From an uncultured Clostridia bacterium (GTDB lineage: Bacteria > Bacillota > Clostridia > Oscillospirales > Acutalibacteraceae), in contig CANRHD010000005.1 in the NCBI GenBank assembly GCA_947630285.1, positions 1 to 64,000 of the forward strand: DNA of 64,000 nt. The letters run 5' to 3'. Of the stretch, positions 1 to 7,847 are shown in pieces. The notes beneath the pieces were generated by a model that saw only the letters and a program-made list of their open reading frames with translations, made no database searches and was not told the DNA's origin. Position 1 is the stretch's first letter; each line of letters starts with the position of its first letter. Both the position numbers and the translations under genes were made by a program.

Positions 1-59
1 TCGCAAATGTTTAGGCTGGAAATCCCCCGAGGAAGTTTTTTTCAACAAATCGTTGCACT

Positions 60-1034
60 TCACTTGACAATTCGAGCAGAAAAGTTATATGGATCGATTC
101 CAAAAACACGAGTCGCAAGCTGTGCCAGCTTCCGGGGTTTTTCTTCTGCGGCAAACTTTGTCCATGCAACTAAAACTACAGCCATTCCTTCGCCATGCGT
201 AATTCCGTATTGAGCGCTTAATTCATGTTCAATACGGTGCGATCCCCAATCGGCTATTCTGCCGGTATCCAGCAGATTATTGTGTGCAACGGATGCAAGC
301 CATTGTACTTCTGCCCGTGCGTTCAGATCGTCCGGATACTTCACAAGACGCTCTCCGTTGACGAGTAAGGCTTTCACCGCACCTTCGATCAAATAATCGG
401 TAACATCGGTGTGAAGGGCATCGGAAAAATACCGTTCCAGCAGATGGGATAAAATATCAGCGACACCGCAGGCTGTCTGAAATGCGGGAAGCTTTAAGGT
501 GTACTCCGGGTTCATAATGGCAAATTTGGGGATAATGCGGTCATCTTCATATCCGAGTTTCCATTCGCCGTTTGAAAGTATCGCACAGTTTGATGTTTCG
601 GAGCCGCTGGCAGGAAGGGTGGATATCACCCCGACGGGCAGTACCTTTGACGTCACCGCACCTTTTCCGAAGAAGTCCCACGCATCTCCGTCATACGGAA
701 TTCCGAGTGCTGCGACCTTTGCCGTGTCGATAGAGCTGCCGCCGCCGACAGCAAGAATAAAATCAATGTTTTCTTTTTTGCCAAGCGACGACAGATCACG
801 CACAAGGTCAATGGAGGGGTTTGGCACAACATTTCCGTTTTCGTGAAACTCAATACCAAGCTCGCGGCAGGCATTCCGGACGGCGCTGTAAATCCCAAGT
901 TCCTTTATAAACTCACCGCTGTATACCATAAGGAGAGAAGTGACTTTTTCTTCCTTTAACAAGCGGGGCAATTCCTTCTCCGCACCTTGTCCGAACACGA
1001 TCTTTGCCGGATTGTAATATTGGAAATTCACCAT
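60..1034 (-). CDS. Iron-containing alcohol dehydrogenase, C-terminus lost
   Basis: Group III, butanol-dehydrogenase-like iron alcohol dehydrogenase that reduces aldehydes with NAD(P)H in the cytosol. The N-terminal strand (FQYYNPAKIVFG), the nucleotide-binding GGGS at residues 97-100, and the metal-ligand stretches GVADILSHLLE and EHELSAQYGITHGEGM are all visible. The start follows AAGGAGG. At 324 residues it is about 60 short of the family length of roughly 390. The frame stops just after IDPYNFSARIVK, and the 60 bases beyond read like family C-terminus only in other frames, so the 3' end looks frameshifted. It is the last gene of the metN-metI-metQ-CMD operon. The fold is certain; activity is doubtful. 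Confidence 0.85.
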   Translation of the reverse strand: MVNFQYYNPAKIVFGQGAEKELPRLLKEEKVTSLLMVYSGEFIKELGIYSAVRNACRELGIEFHENGNVVPNPSIDLVRDLSSLGKKENIDFILAVGGGSSIDTAKVAALGIPYDGDAWDFFGKGAVTSKVLPVGVISTLPASGSETSNCAILSNGEWKLGYEDDRIIPKFAIMNPEYTLKLPAFQTACGVADILSHLLERYFSDALHTDVTDYLIEGAVKALLVNGERLVKYPDDLNARAEVQWLASVAHNNLLDTGRIADWGSHRIEHELSAQYGITHGEGMAVVLVAWTKFAAEEKPRKLAQLATRVFGIDPYNFSARIVK

Positions 1035-1049
1035 TGTGCCGCATCCTCC

Positions 1050-1604
1050 TTACTGAATATTTTCTCTCCAAGTCGCAGGCTTGAATTTGTCCTTGATTGG
1101 CAGCAGCCTTTCATCCACATCGATCTTCAAAACAGAATTGAAGTTGTTTGTAGCAATCATTTGAGCGCCAAAGCCAACGATGACAACAATTTCCGCATCG
1201 GTATAGGTATTTTTCAGGCGTGCAAATAACTCATCTGATACACCGGTCGGATCCTTCACGATTTGCTGGCCAAGTTCAATGAGATCCTGCTCCTTTTCGT
1301 CCGGGGTGAAGTCGTCCGGTTCAATTCCGAGTTCCTTTAAATCGCTGATAAAGAACAGAGAGCAAAGCTGGCAGCTATTCGTTGTAGAAACGGAATGTGC
1401 ATAGATGGTAGCGGCCCGGATGCCGATGACTTCAACCAGTCTGTCCCAAGAGGTGTACCAGCCCATAAATGCGTCGTAGGTGGCATAGTCCTGAAGGAGA
1501 GCTTTCTTCATATTGGTCAGCTTTCCGTGACTTTCCAGATCGATGTATGCATCTTTCGATTTTCCCTGTGTCTCATTTTCTGTAATAAATTTTACTCTTG
1601 CCAT
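1050..1604 (-). CDS. Carboxymuconolactone decarboxylase / AhpD-like protein
   Basis: A 184-residue alpha-helical protein of the CMD/AhpD superfamily. The helix with NSCQLCSLFF carries the CxxC pair that in AhpD-type members acts in thiol-peroxide reduction; the following segment matches CMD_PF peroxidase-related proteins. The start has a clear AAAGGAG about 8 nt upstream. It lies between metQ and the alcohol dehydrogenase in one minus-strand operon, which suggests a thiol-redox or detoxification role linked to sulfur supply. The substrate cannot be named from sequence. Confidence 0.75.
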   Translation of the reverse strand: MARVKFITENETQGKSKDAYIDLESHGKLTNMKKALLQDYATYDAFMGWYTSWDRLVEVIGIRAATIYAHSVSTTNSCQLCSLFFISDLKELGIEPDDFTPDEKEQDLIELGQQIVKDPTGVSDELFARLKNTYTDAEIVVIVGFGAQMIATNNFNSVLKIDVDERLLPIKDKFKPATWRENIQ

Positions 1605-1646
1605 GACTTAAATCTCCTTTATAAAATTTGTTTTGTGTGTGTTTTC

Positions 1647-2501
1647 TTACTTGATTGGAACAACAGCGCCATCGTAGGTATCCTCAATATATTTGCGGAT
1701 TTCATCACTCTGCAAAACCTCAACCAGCTTTTTAATCGCCTCGTTGTTCTCATCCTTCTTTTGCACAACAACGATATTTTAGTATGTCTTTGCGGCAATG
1801 CCCTGATCGGACTCTACCGCCAATGCGTCTTTCACCTTCAAACCGCCTTCGATGGCGTAGTTGCCGTTGATAACGGCCACATCAACATCCGCAAGCGCTC
1901 TGACAAGCTGCTCCGGGGCGATTTCTTTGATCTGAAGGTTTTTGGGATTGGAAACAATGTCATTTACGGTTGCGTTGATATCTGCGCCGTCCTTCAGTGT
2001 GAGCAGACCTTCCTGCTGGAGCAAAAGTAAAGCTCTGGCCTCGTTTGTGGTGTTGTTAGGAACCGCTACGGTCGCTCCGTTGGGAAGATCGGCAAGGCTC
2101 TTGGTTTTTCCGGCATAGATGCCAAAGGGTTCATAATGAACAGCGCCTACAGACACGAGATCCGTTCCGTTTTTTGCGTTGAACTCATCCAAAAAAGGCT
2201 GATGCTGGAAGAAGTTGGCGTCCAGGCTGCCCTCTGCAAGACCTGTATTCGGTGTAACGGTGTCTTCGATTTGTATGATTTCAAGATTGATTCCTTCCTC
2301 GGCAAGGATAGGCTTTGCCTGTTCCAGAATTTCCGAGTGAGGCGTGACACTGGCGCCGACCTTAATCGTCACTGCGTTGTTTTCACCGGAAGATGAATTT
2401 TCGTTAGAAGTTGAATTGCTGCATCCGGCCAAAACGCCCACAGCTACAACAGCAATCAGTACAAGTGCGATAATGATAATTTTCTTAGAAAAGTGTTTCA
2501 T
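1647..2501 (-). pseudogene. metQ: Methionine-binding lipoprotein MetQ with in-frame stop
   Basis: Substrate-binding lipoprotein of a MetNIQ-type D/L-methionine ABC importer. The signal segment ends in lipobox LAGC, with the modified Cys at about residue 27, followed by a Ser/Asn-rich linker and the NlpA fold (GASVTPHSEILE, NFFQHQPFLDEF, NNTTNEARALLLLQ). An in-frame TAA at 1779-1781 ends the reading frame after residue 240. The frame continues past it with good family sequence (NIVVVQKKDENNEAIKKLVE through GAVVPIK) to a second stop at 1647-1649, giving normal length of about 284. It is therefore a nonsense mutant, a suppressed stop or a base-call error. The 240-residue product would lack the last helices. 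Confidence 0.85.
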
Positions 2502-2531
2502 GATTAAAATCTCCTTTTTGTTATTTTTGTT

Positions 2532-3185
2532 TTATGAATGTCTCTTTTTTGCTGCGAGGATTGTTCCGACCTCCTGGAAGATCTGAACAATCAAAATAAG
2601 AATGACTACCGTGACGAGCAGCACATCTGTTTGATAACGGTACCAGCCATAGTTCAGAGCGATAGCCCCAACACCTCCGCCGCCGATACATCCTGCCATA
2701 GCGGAGTATCCTAAAACAGTAGCTAAATTGATTGCTCCGCCGAGTATAAGCGAAGGCGTGGCTTCCGGTAGAATAAACCGAAATATGATAGAGGCGGGAG
2801 ACGCTCCCATCGATTCGGCAGCTTCTATGATTCCCGGCGACACTTCCTTCAGGGAAGACTCAACCATTCGTGCGACGATTGGGATTGTTCCAACCGTTAA
2901 CGGAACGATTGTTGCGGTTGTTCCGATTGACGAGCCTGTCACAAACCTTGTAAACGGAACCAACACAACGAGAAGAATCAAAAACGGAACAGAGCGAACA
3001 ATATTCATAATCGTTCCGAGTATTGTATTGATAATTCTGTTTTGCAGGATATTACCCTTCTCGGTCACAACAAGCAAAATGCCGAGCGGAAGACCGATCA
3101 AATACGCTAAAGCCGTTGATATGACCGTCATTTGCAGTGTTTCGAGGACACCGCTTCCAATCATTTTCCATATTGCCTCACTCAT
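2532..3185 (-). CDS. metI: Methionine ABC transporter permease MetI
   Basis: Inner-membrane permease of the methionine importer, 217 residues, with about five hydrophobic segments and the EAA loop (EAAESMGASPASIIFRF) that docks onto the ATPase. The length matches the MetI family. Its start overlaps the metN stop by 4 nt (ATGA), so translation is coupled; GAGGTG lies upstream within metN. It sits between metN and metQ as in other MetNIQ operons. Confidence 0.93.
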   Translation of the reverse strand: MSEAIWKMIGSGVLETLQMTVISTALAYLIGLPLGILLVVTEKGNILQNRIINTILGTIMNIVRSVPFLILLVVLVPFTRFVTGSSIGTTATIVPLTVGTIPIVARMVESSLKEVSPGIIEAAESMGASPASIIFRFILPEATPSLILGGAINLATVLGYSAMAGCIGGGGVGAIALNYGWYRYQTDVLLVTVVILILIVQIFQEVGTILAAKKRHS

Positions 3186-4216
3186 ACGCTTTTCACCTCC
3201 TCTAACTGTACCTCGTGAAAATTAACGCCATTTTCCCGTATGTATTGAAGCACACGCTCGACAGCGTCATCTTCCCTCGGCAGTTCCACGATCATTTGGC
3301 CGAATCCGACTACGCCAACCGATTTTGTATTTGCGCAGAGTATATTGACTTTTTCTCCGGTTGCCTCCACAAGATTTGCGATAAGCGGTTCTGAGGCTTC
3401 CCGTCCGTCAAAGACGATGCGTATACATCGTCGGTCGGTTATGTCGAACGAATTCAGTTCCTTCTCCGCCGGCAATATCAGATGTTTTGCCGCCTCTGTC
3501 TTTGGTGAAGTAAAGATTTCTTTCACAGATCCGATTTCCGCCAAACGACCTTCGGAAATGATTGCCACCCGATCACAAATCTTTTCGACTACGCTCATCT
3601 CATGGGTTATGATTACGATCGTCAGGTTCATTTTTTTGTTGATATCTTTTAGCAAAGACAGGATTTCTTCTGTTATCTTAGGATCAAGAGCGCTGGTGGC
3701 TTCATCGCACAGCAGCACTTTCGGATTCATCGCAAGCGCTCTGGCAATAGCGACTCTCTGCCTTTGTCCTCCGGATAACTGTGCAGGCCAGGCGGATGCT
3801 TTATTTTCCAGTCCTACAACTTTCAGCATTTTAAGCGCCCGTTCCTTCTGCTCTTTGTGAGGGACATGAGCGATTTTCATCGGCAGCATCACATTGGCAA
3901 GAACCGTTTTTTGCGTGAGCAAGTTAAAGCTTTGAAATATCATCGCCATGGATCTTCTTTGAGCCCTGAGTTCTTTACTTGAAAGATCGCCAAGTATTTG
4001 ACCGTCAAAAATGACCTGGCCGGATGTTACATTTTCCAAACGGTTTAAGGTTCTCACAAGAGTGCTTTTTCCTGCCCCACTCATACCTATGATCCCGAAA
4101 ATCTCACCGGGGAATATGTCAAGACTGATATCGTCTACAGCCCGGACTTCCGAATCTTTCGTGTGAAATACCTTTGAAACATTCTTTAGTTGGAACAGTG
4201 CTGTTTGGCCACTCAT
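3182..4216 (-). CDS. metN: Methionine ABC transporter ATPase MetN
   Basis: ATPase of the methionine importer. Visible are Walker A (GMSGAGKST), the ABC signature (LSGGQRQRVAIARAL), Walker B (VLLCDEATSALDP), the switch His (VIITHEM) and a C-terminal NIL domain that in MetN homologues binds methionine and feeds back on transport. The start is set at the ATG before SGQTALFQLKNVS because homology begins there and AAAGGAG lies upstream; the open frame runs 37 codons further without family similarity. It is the first structural gene after the leader peptide and terminator at 4347-4509. Confidence 0.93.
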   Translation of the reverse strand: MSGQTALFQLKNVSKVFHTKDSEVRAVDDISLDIFPGEIFGIIGMSGAGKSTLVRTLNRLENVTSGQVIFDGQILGDLSSKELRAQRRSMAMIFQSFNLLTQKTVLANVMLPMKIAHVPHKEQKERALKMLKVVGLENKASAWPAQLSGGQRQRVAIARALAMNPKVLLCDEATSALDPKITEEILSLLKDINKKMNLTIVIITHEMSVVEKICDRVAIISEGRLAEIGSVKEIFTSPKTEAAKHLILPAEKELNSFDITDRRCIRIVFDGREASEPLIANLVEATGEKVNILCANTKSVGVVGFGQMIVELPREDDAVERVLQYIRENGVNFHEVQLEEVKSV

Positions 4217-4318
4217 CTTGTAAATAAACCACTCCTTTCTTTTTCGTATGTATTTTAGCAGGTTATCCGCAAAAATACTAATAGCAGATATGAATAATAG
4301 GTAATAGGGGTAAACTAT

Positions 4319-4346
4319 ATGTCCCATTTGCTGTCAAAAGGGACAT
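4319..4346 (-). repeat. Second hairpin after the metNIQ leader terminator
   Basis: Perfect 7-bp inverted repeat (ATGTCCC at 4319-4325, GGGACAT at 4340-4346) directly after the T-run of the leader terminator. It could be an operator or an RNA hairpin; nothing else supports either. Confidence 0.4.
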
Positions 4347-4379
4347 AAAAAACGGAAGCCGTTTTCAAGTCAGGCTTCC
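4347..4379 (-). terminator. Intrinsic terminator in the metNIQ leader
   Basis: On the minus strand GGAAGCC (4373-4379) pairs with GGCTTCC (4354-4360) and is followed by a run of six T. It lies between the leader peptide stop and metN, so it can only act as a conditional terminator of the metNIQ transcript. Confidence 0.75.
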
Positions 4380-4416
4380 AAAGACACATCAAACCAAATG
4401 AAAGCGATGCCACGCA

Positions 4417-4509
4417 TTACATTCGCATGCTGCAACATCGCCTGTATCGGCGATCTTTGGAATTTTGGGTACACATACACATAGCGTGTCTGCAGTCGTT
4501 CTTTTTCAT
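4417..4509 (-). CDS. 30-residue Cys-rich leader peptide of the metNIQ operon
   Basis: A 30-codon frame with an excellent ribosome site (AAGGAGGT, about 6 nt from ATG). The peptide begins MKKNDCRHAMCMC and ends RRYRRCCSMRM; it has five Cys, including tandem TGT-TGC codons at residues 25-26, and five Met. The tandem Cys codons lie in the 5' arm of a hairpin (4432-4441 with 4404-4413) whose 3' arm overlaps a stretch (4400-4405) that can pair with the 5' arm of the downstream terminator. That layout is typical of a leader peptide for ribosome-mediated attenuation by charged tRNA-Cys. The reading frame and site are seen; the mechanism is inferred. Confidence 0.75.
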   Translation of the reverse strand: MKKNDCRHAMCMCTQNSKDRRYRRCCSMRM

Positions 4510-4539
4510 GACCTTACCTCCTTATGTTCTGACAATATT

Positions 4540-4570
4540 ATATCAGAGCGCACCTTTCCCGTCCAATACA
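4540..4570 (-). promoter_or_regulatory. Sigma-A promoter of the metNIQ leader
   Basis: On the minus strand TTGGAC, an 18-nt spacer and TATAAT with an extended TG. It lies about 30 nt upstream of the leader peptide start, so transcription would begin just before the peptide ribosome site. Confidence 0.6.
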
Positions 4571-4642
4571 GGAAAGCGATATCGAAACATAGACCTCGCC
4601 TATAATACTTTTGAGGGATTCCCGTAAAGGCCGATTCGGCGC

Positions 4643-4681
4643 AAAAAAATACACCGGACTTGGATAGCCCGGTGTATTTTT
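4643..4681 (-). terminator. Terminator after metY
   Basis: Stem ATACACCGG/CCGGTGTAT with T-rich tails on both sides. It closes the metY transcript before the metNIQ leader promoter. Confidence 0.8.
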
Positions 4682-4694
4682 AGAGCACTTACTT

Positions 4695-5999
4695 TTACTC
4701 GATTGCCTGAAACGCTTCGTCCAGCGCCGCTATTAAATCCTTTACATTTTCGGTGCCGATGGAGAGGCGGATGGTGTTGGGCTTTATGCCCTGCTCCAGC
4801 AGCTCGTCCTCGGTCAGCTGTGAATGGGTGGTGCTGGCCGGGTGAATCACCAGCGATTTTACATCTGCCACATTGGCAAGCAGGGAGAAGATGGCGAGAT
4901 TATCGATGAACTTCTGCGCCGTCGCAGCGTCCCCCTTGACCTCAAAGGTGAAGATAGAACCTGCCCCGTGGGGGAAGTATTTCTGATACAGCTTGTGGCT
5001 CGGCTCGCTTTCGAGAGAGGGATGATGCACCGCTTCCACCTGCGGATGGTTGTTAAGATACTCCACGATCTTCAGTGCGTTTTCCACATGACGCTCTACA
5101 CGCAGAGAAAGGGTTTCCAACCCCTGCAGGAACAAAAACGCATGGAATGGCGACAGCGTTGAGCCCGTATCGCGAAGCAAGATGGCACGAATATATGTCG
5201 CAAAGGCGGCAGGGCCTACCGCATCGGCAAAGGAAATTCCGTGATAGCTGGGGTTAGGCTCGGAGATCCATGGGTATTTGCCCGAAGCCTTCCAGTCGAA
5301 ATTGCCGCTGTCCACGATCACGCCGCCGATGGCAGTCCCGTGGCCGCCGATAAACTTCGTTGCGGAGTGGACGACGATATCTGCGCCGTACTCAATCGGA
5401 CGAATGAGATATGGGGTCGCAAAGGTGGAATCGATCACCAGCGGGATACCGTGCTTGTGCGCAACGGCAGCGACTGCTTCGATATCGATGATATTGGAGT
5501 TCGGGTTGCCCAGCGTTTCAATGAAGATAGCTTTTGTGTTATCCTGAATGGCTGCTTCAAATGCGCCGTCCTCGTCGGGGTCGACAAAGGTGGTGGTGAC
5601 GCCGCTGGAGAGCGGAAGCGTGTGTGCCAGTAAATTGTAGGTACCGCCGTAAATGGTCTTGGATGCGACGATATGCTCGCCGCTTCTTGCCAGCGCACTA
5701 ATGGTATAGTTGATTGCCGCCGCACCCGAAGCGGTTGCCAGCGCCGCAACGCCGCCTTCCAGCGATGCAATCCGCTGCTCAAAAATGTCCTGTGTCGGGT
5801 TGGTCAGTCTGCCATAGATGTTGCCCGCATCTCTCAGACCGAACCTGTCTGCCGCATGCTGGGAATTGTGGAATACATACGAGGTGGATGCGTAAATCGG
5901 TACCGCTCTTGCGTCTGTCGTGGGGTCCGCCTGCTCCTGACCTATATGTAATTGCCTGGTTTCAAAGCTCCAGTTTTTAGAATCGTGAATATTAGCCAT
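4695..5999 (-). CDS. metY: O-acetylhomoserine sulfhydrylase
   Basis: PLP enzyme of the Cys/Met metabolism family that makes homocysteine from O-acetylhomoserine and sulfide. The PLP lysine motif (SATKFIGGHG) is visible, as are the family N-terminus (FETRQLHIGQEQADPTTDARAVPIYASTSY, split here only for reference) and the C-terminal HPASTTHSQL. The roughly 434-residue length matches MetY rather than the shorter MetB/MetC. The start is the ATG before ANIHDSKN, about 10 nt after AGGAGG; the open frame extends eight codons further. A 26-codon leader ORF and a promoter with an inverted repeat precede it, and the LysR gene next to it is the natural candidate regulator. Confidence 0.93.
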   Translation of the reverse strand: MANIHDSKNWSFETRQLHIGQEQADPTTDARAVPIYASTSYVFHNSQHAADRFGLRDAGNIYGRLTNPTQDIFEQRIASLEGGVAALATASGAAAINYTISALARSGEHIVASKTIYGGTYNLLAHTLPLSSGVTTTFVDPDEDGAFEAAIQDNTKAIFIETLGNPNSNIIDIEAVAAVAHKHGIPLVIDSTFATPYLIRPIEYGADIVVHSATKFIGGHGTAIGGVIVDSGNFDWKASGKYPWISEPNPSYHGISFADAVGPAAFATYIRAILLRDTGSTLSPFHAFLFLQGLETLSLRVERHVENALKIVEYLNNHPQVEAVHHPSLESEPSHKLYQKYFPHGAGSIFTFEVKGDAATAQKFIDNLAIFSLLANVADVKSLVIHPASTTHSQLTEDELLEQGIKPNTIRLSIGTENVKDLIAALDEAFQAIE

Positions 6000-6079
6000 T
6001 GTATTATATCCTCCTGCGGTCATGCCGCTTAAATTTTTATTTTAATTTTAATGTTGTTTATTTGGGATTTACAGAAAAT

Positions 6080-6160
6080 TCATCCGCACATTCGATTCAG
6101 GCTCAGCAACACGGAAAACGAAGTGCAGGAAATATTCCTACGACAGAATTCTTTTCTCAC
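6080..6160 (-). CDS. 26-residue leader peptide upstream of metY
   Basis: A GTG-started frame with AAAGGAGG 8 nt upstream, encoding a peptide that begins MRKEFCRRNISC and ends LNRMCG, with three Cys and four Arg. Its N-terminus follows the same pattern (M-K/R-K-x-x-C-R) as the metNIQ leader peptide. It lies between the metY promoter and the metY start. No T-tailed terminator follows; a small GCGG/CCGC hairpin sits just before the metY ribosome site, so translational rather than transcriptional control is more plausible here. Confidence 0.6.
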   Translation of the reverse strand: MRKEFCRRNISCTSFSVLLSLNRMCG

Positions 6161-6190
6161 TGTTTTCGCCTCCTTTTTGTTTACAACATG

Positions 6191-6244
6191 ATTATAACTC
6201 AGCATACGCCTTCTGTCTAATACGGGAAGTCAATGCCGAGTTAT
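6191..6244 (-). promoter_or_regulatory. metY promoter with 12-bp inverted repeat
   Basis: Minus-strand TAGACA (6214-6219), a 17-nt spacer and TATAAT (6191-6196). The promoter is bracketed by ATAACTCAGCAT (6194-6205) and ATGCCGAGTTAT (6233-6244), which pair at 11 of 12 positions. The repeat is a candidate operator for the adjacent LysR protein or the Rrf2 protein. Confidence 0.6.
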
Positions 6245-6272
6245 AGATTAAACCTATATGTGCGACATGGTA

Positions 6273-7212
6273 TTATGTGATTTGCAAGTATTTTTTAATT
6301 TCCTCTATATACTTCTGCCCGATATTGCTCAGCGAACTGTTTTTTCTTGTAAGGTATCCGATCTCCATCACGCTGTTTTCTTCGACGGAATCGGCTTCAA
6401 ACGGCACGGCAATATAATCATCTCCGTTGAGTTCTTCGCAGATAATACCGGAGCAAAGTGTATATCCGTTCAGACCGATCATCAGATTCAGCATCGTTGC
6501 TCGGTCGTTTGCCTTAATGGTTCGCAGATACTCGCCGGTACTCAGAATTTCCTCCGCAAAATAGAAGGAGCTTGTGTCCCCCTGCTCAAAGGAAAGGCAG
6601 GGGTAGTCTGCGAGCTCGTCAAAGCGAATAGATGTCTTTTTTTGCAAGCGGATGGCCTGACCACAAATAAACATAAGCGTTGCAGTTAATCAAAGGATGA
6701 AATTCAAGCTCCGCACTGCGCAAAAGCTTACTTACCGCAGCACGGTTAAAATCACTGAGATACAAAATCCCGATCTCGCTTTTCATGGACGCAACATCGC
6801 CAATCACATCCTTTGTCTTGGTTTCCCGAATGGCGAATTCGTAGCGAGCGGTGTCAAATGACTTTACCAGCTCCACAAACGCCTTCACCGCAAAGGAATA
6901 ATGCTGTGTGGAGACGCCGAATTTCTTTTTCAAGGCTTTCGGATTCGCATATTTCTCAATCAGATCTTCATATTGACTGTAAATCTGCTTTGCATATTGC
7001 AAAAACTCGGCTCCGTCCGCCGTCAGCGTAACGCCCCGGCCACTTCGATTAAAAATCGTAATTCCGAGTTCTCGCTCAAGCTCCTGCATCGAGCTGGTGA
7101 GAGAGGGCTGAGCGATGTATAAAACTTCGGCCGCTTTGTTCAGGGAGCCGCTTTCGGCAATCGTAATTGCGTAATGGATTTGTTGCAGTGTCATAGCAGG
7201 TTCTCTTTTCAT
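6273..7212 (-). pseudogene. LysR-family regulator, frameshifted in an A7 tract
   Basis: LysR-type regulator. The N-terminal winged helix is clear (MTLQQIHYAITIAESGS, then SLNKAAEVLYIAQPSLTSS), and that Met, 6 codons into the open frame, is the likely true start. The effector domain is split. The first frame runs to HPLAKK and then ends quickly (DIYSL), while the family sequence continues one base out of frame as TSIRFDELADYPCLSFEQG to the stop at 6273. The break lies in seven A (T at 6637-6643 on the plus strand); six would restore one frame of about 307 residues. This may be a mutation, a slippage-variable tract or a base-call error. It lies beside metY and divergent from the Rrf2 gene, so it probably controls sulfur genes when intact. 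Confidence 0.85.
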
Positions 7213-7310
7213 CTCTTACTTTACTTATAGGTTTTATATATATACTATAACATATAACAGATTCAAAGTCAATACGGATGCGGAAAATAAGGGTTTCATC
7301 GCTTTTCCTC

Positions 7311-7345
7311 TTGAAAACCTATTAAATATATGTTATTATTAGGTA
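7311..7345 (+). promoter_or_regulatory. Promoter of the Rrf2 gene with dyad
   Basis: TTGAAA (7311-7316), 17-nt spacer, TATTAT (7334-7339). ACCTA at the start of the spacer and TAGGT just past the -10 form a dyad across the promoter, as expected for autoregulation by an Rrf2 protein. Confidence 0.55.
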
Positions 7346-7369
7346 TACGATGATAAGGAGTCTTTCTGT

Positions 7370-7807
7370 ATGAAAATATCAACAAAAGGCCGTTATGCGC
7401 TTCGGATGCTTCTTGATCTGGCTGCGCATCGGGAAGAAGGATATATCGCCTTAAAAGACATTGCCGAGCGTCAGGACATTTCAAAGAAATATCTGGAACA
7501 GATCGTACCGATCTTAAACAGATCCGACCTGCTGCGCACAAACCGCGGAAACCAAGGCGGATATATGCTTGTGAAAGATCCCAGCCGATATACGGTAGGC
7601 GAAATCCTGCGGTTGACGGAGGGAGATTTTGCCCCGGTAGCGTGTGTCGGAAAAAATCCCGAAGAATGCAAACGCAGCGCCGAATGTCCAACACTTCCCG
7701 TGTGGCAGGGATTCTACAAGGTGATAAACGAATATTTTGACGGAATTACCTTGCAGGATATTCTCGACCAGCAAAATGCACGAGACATTGACAATTATGT
7801 GATTTGA
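7370..7807 (+). CDS. Rrf2-family transcriptional regulator
   Basis: A 145-residue Rrf2 (CymR/IscR group) winged-helix protein. Its N-terminus KISTKGRYALRMLLDLA and the RGNQGGYML wing are family signatures. Three Cys (in CVGKNPEEC and SAEC) lie where IscR holds its Fe-S cluster, although the spacing differs, so a cluster is possible but unproven. AAGGAG lies upstream of the ATG. In Firmicutes CymR of this family represses cysteine and methionine uptake and synthesis, and the neighbours here (metY, met transporter, cysK) fit that role. Confidence 0.88.
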   Translation: MKISTKGRYALRMLLDLAAHREEGYIALKDIAERQDISKKYLEQIVPILNRSDLLRTNRGNQGGYMLVKDPSRYTVGEILRLTEGDFAPVACVGKNPEECKRSAECPTLPVWQGFYKVINEYFDGITLQDILDQQNARDIDNYVI

Positions 7808-7847
7808 AAAAGCAGCAGCCGATGATGAAAATCGACTGCTGCTTTTT
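7807..7847 (+). terminator. Bidirectional terminator between the Rrf2 gene and cysK
   Basis: AAAAAGCAGCAG/CTGCTGCTTTTT stem shared by the two converging genes. Confidence 0.8.

Noticed and set aside
4319..4346. TTGACA within the second leader hairpin as an independent metN promoter
   Set aside because: No -10 box at 16-19 nt; the nearest TATAGT is only 12 nt away.
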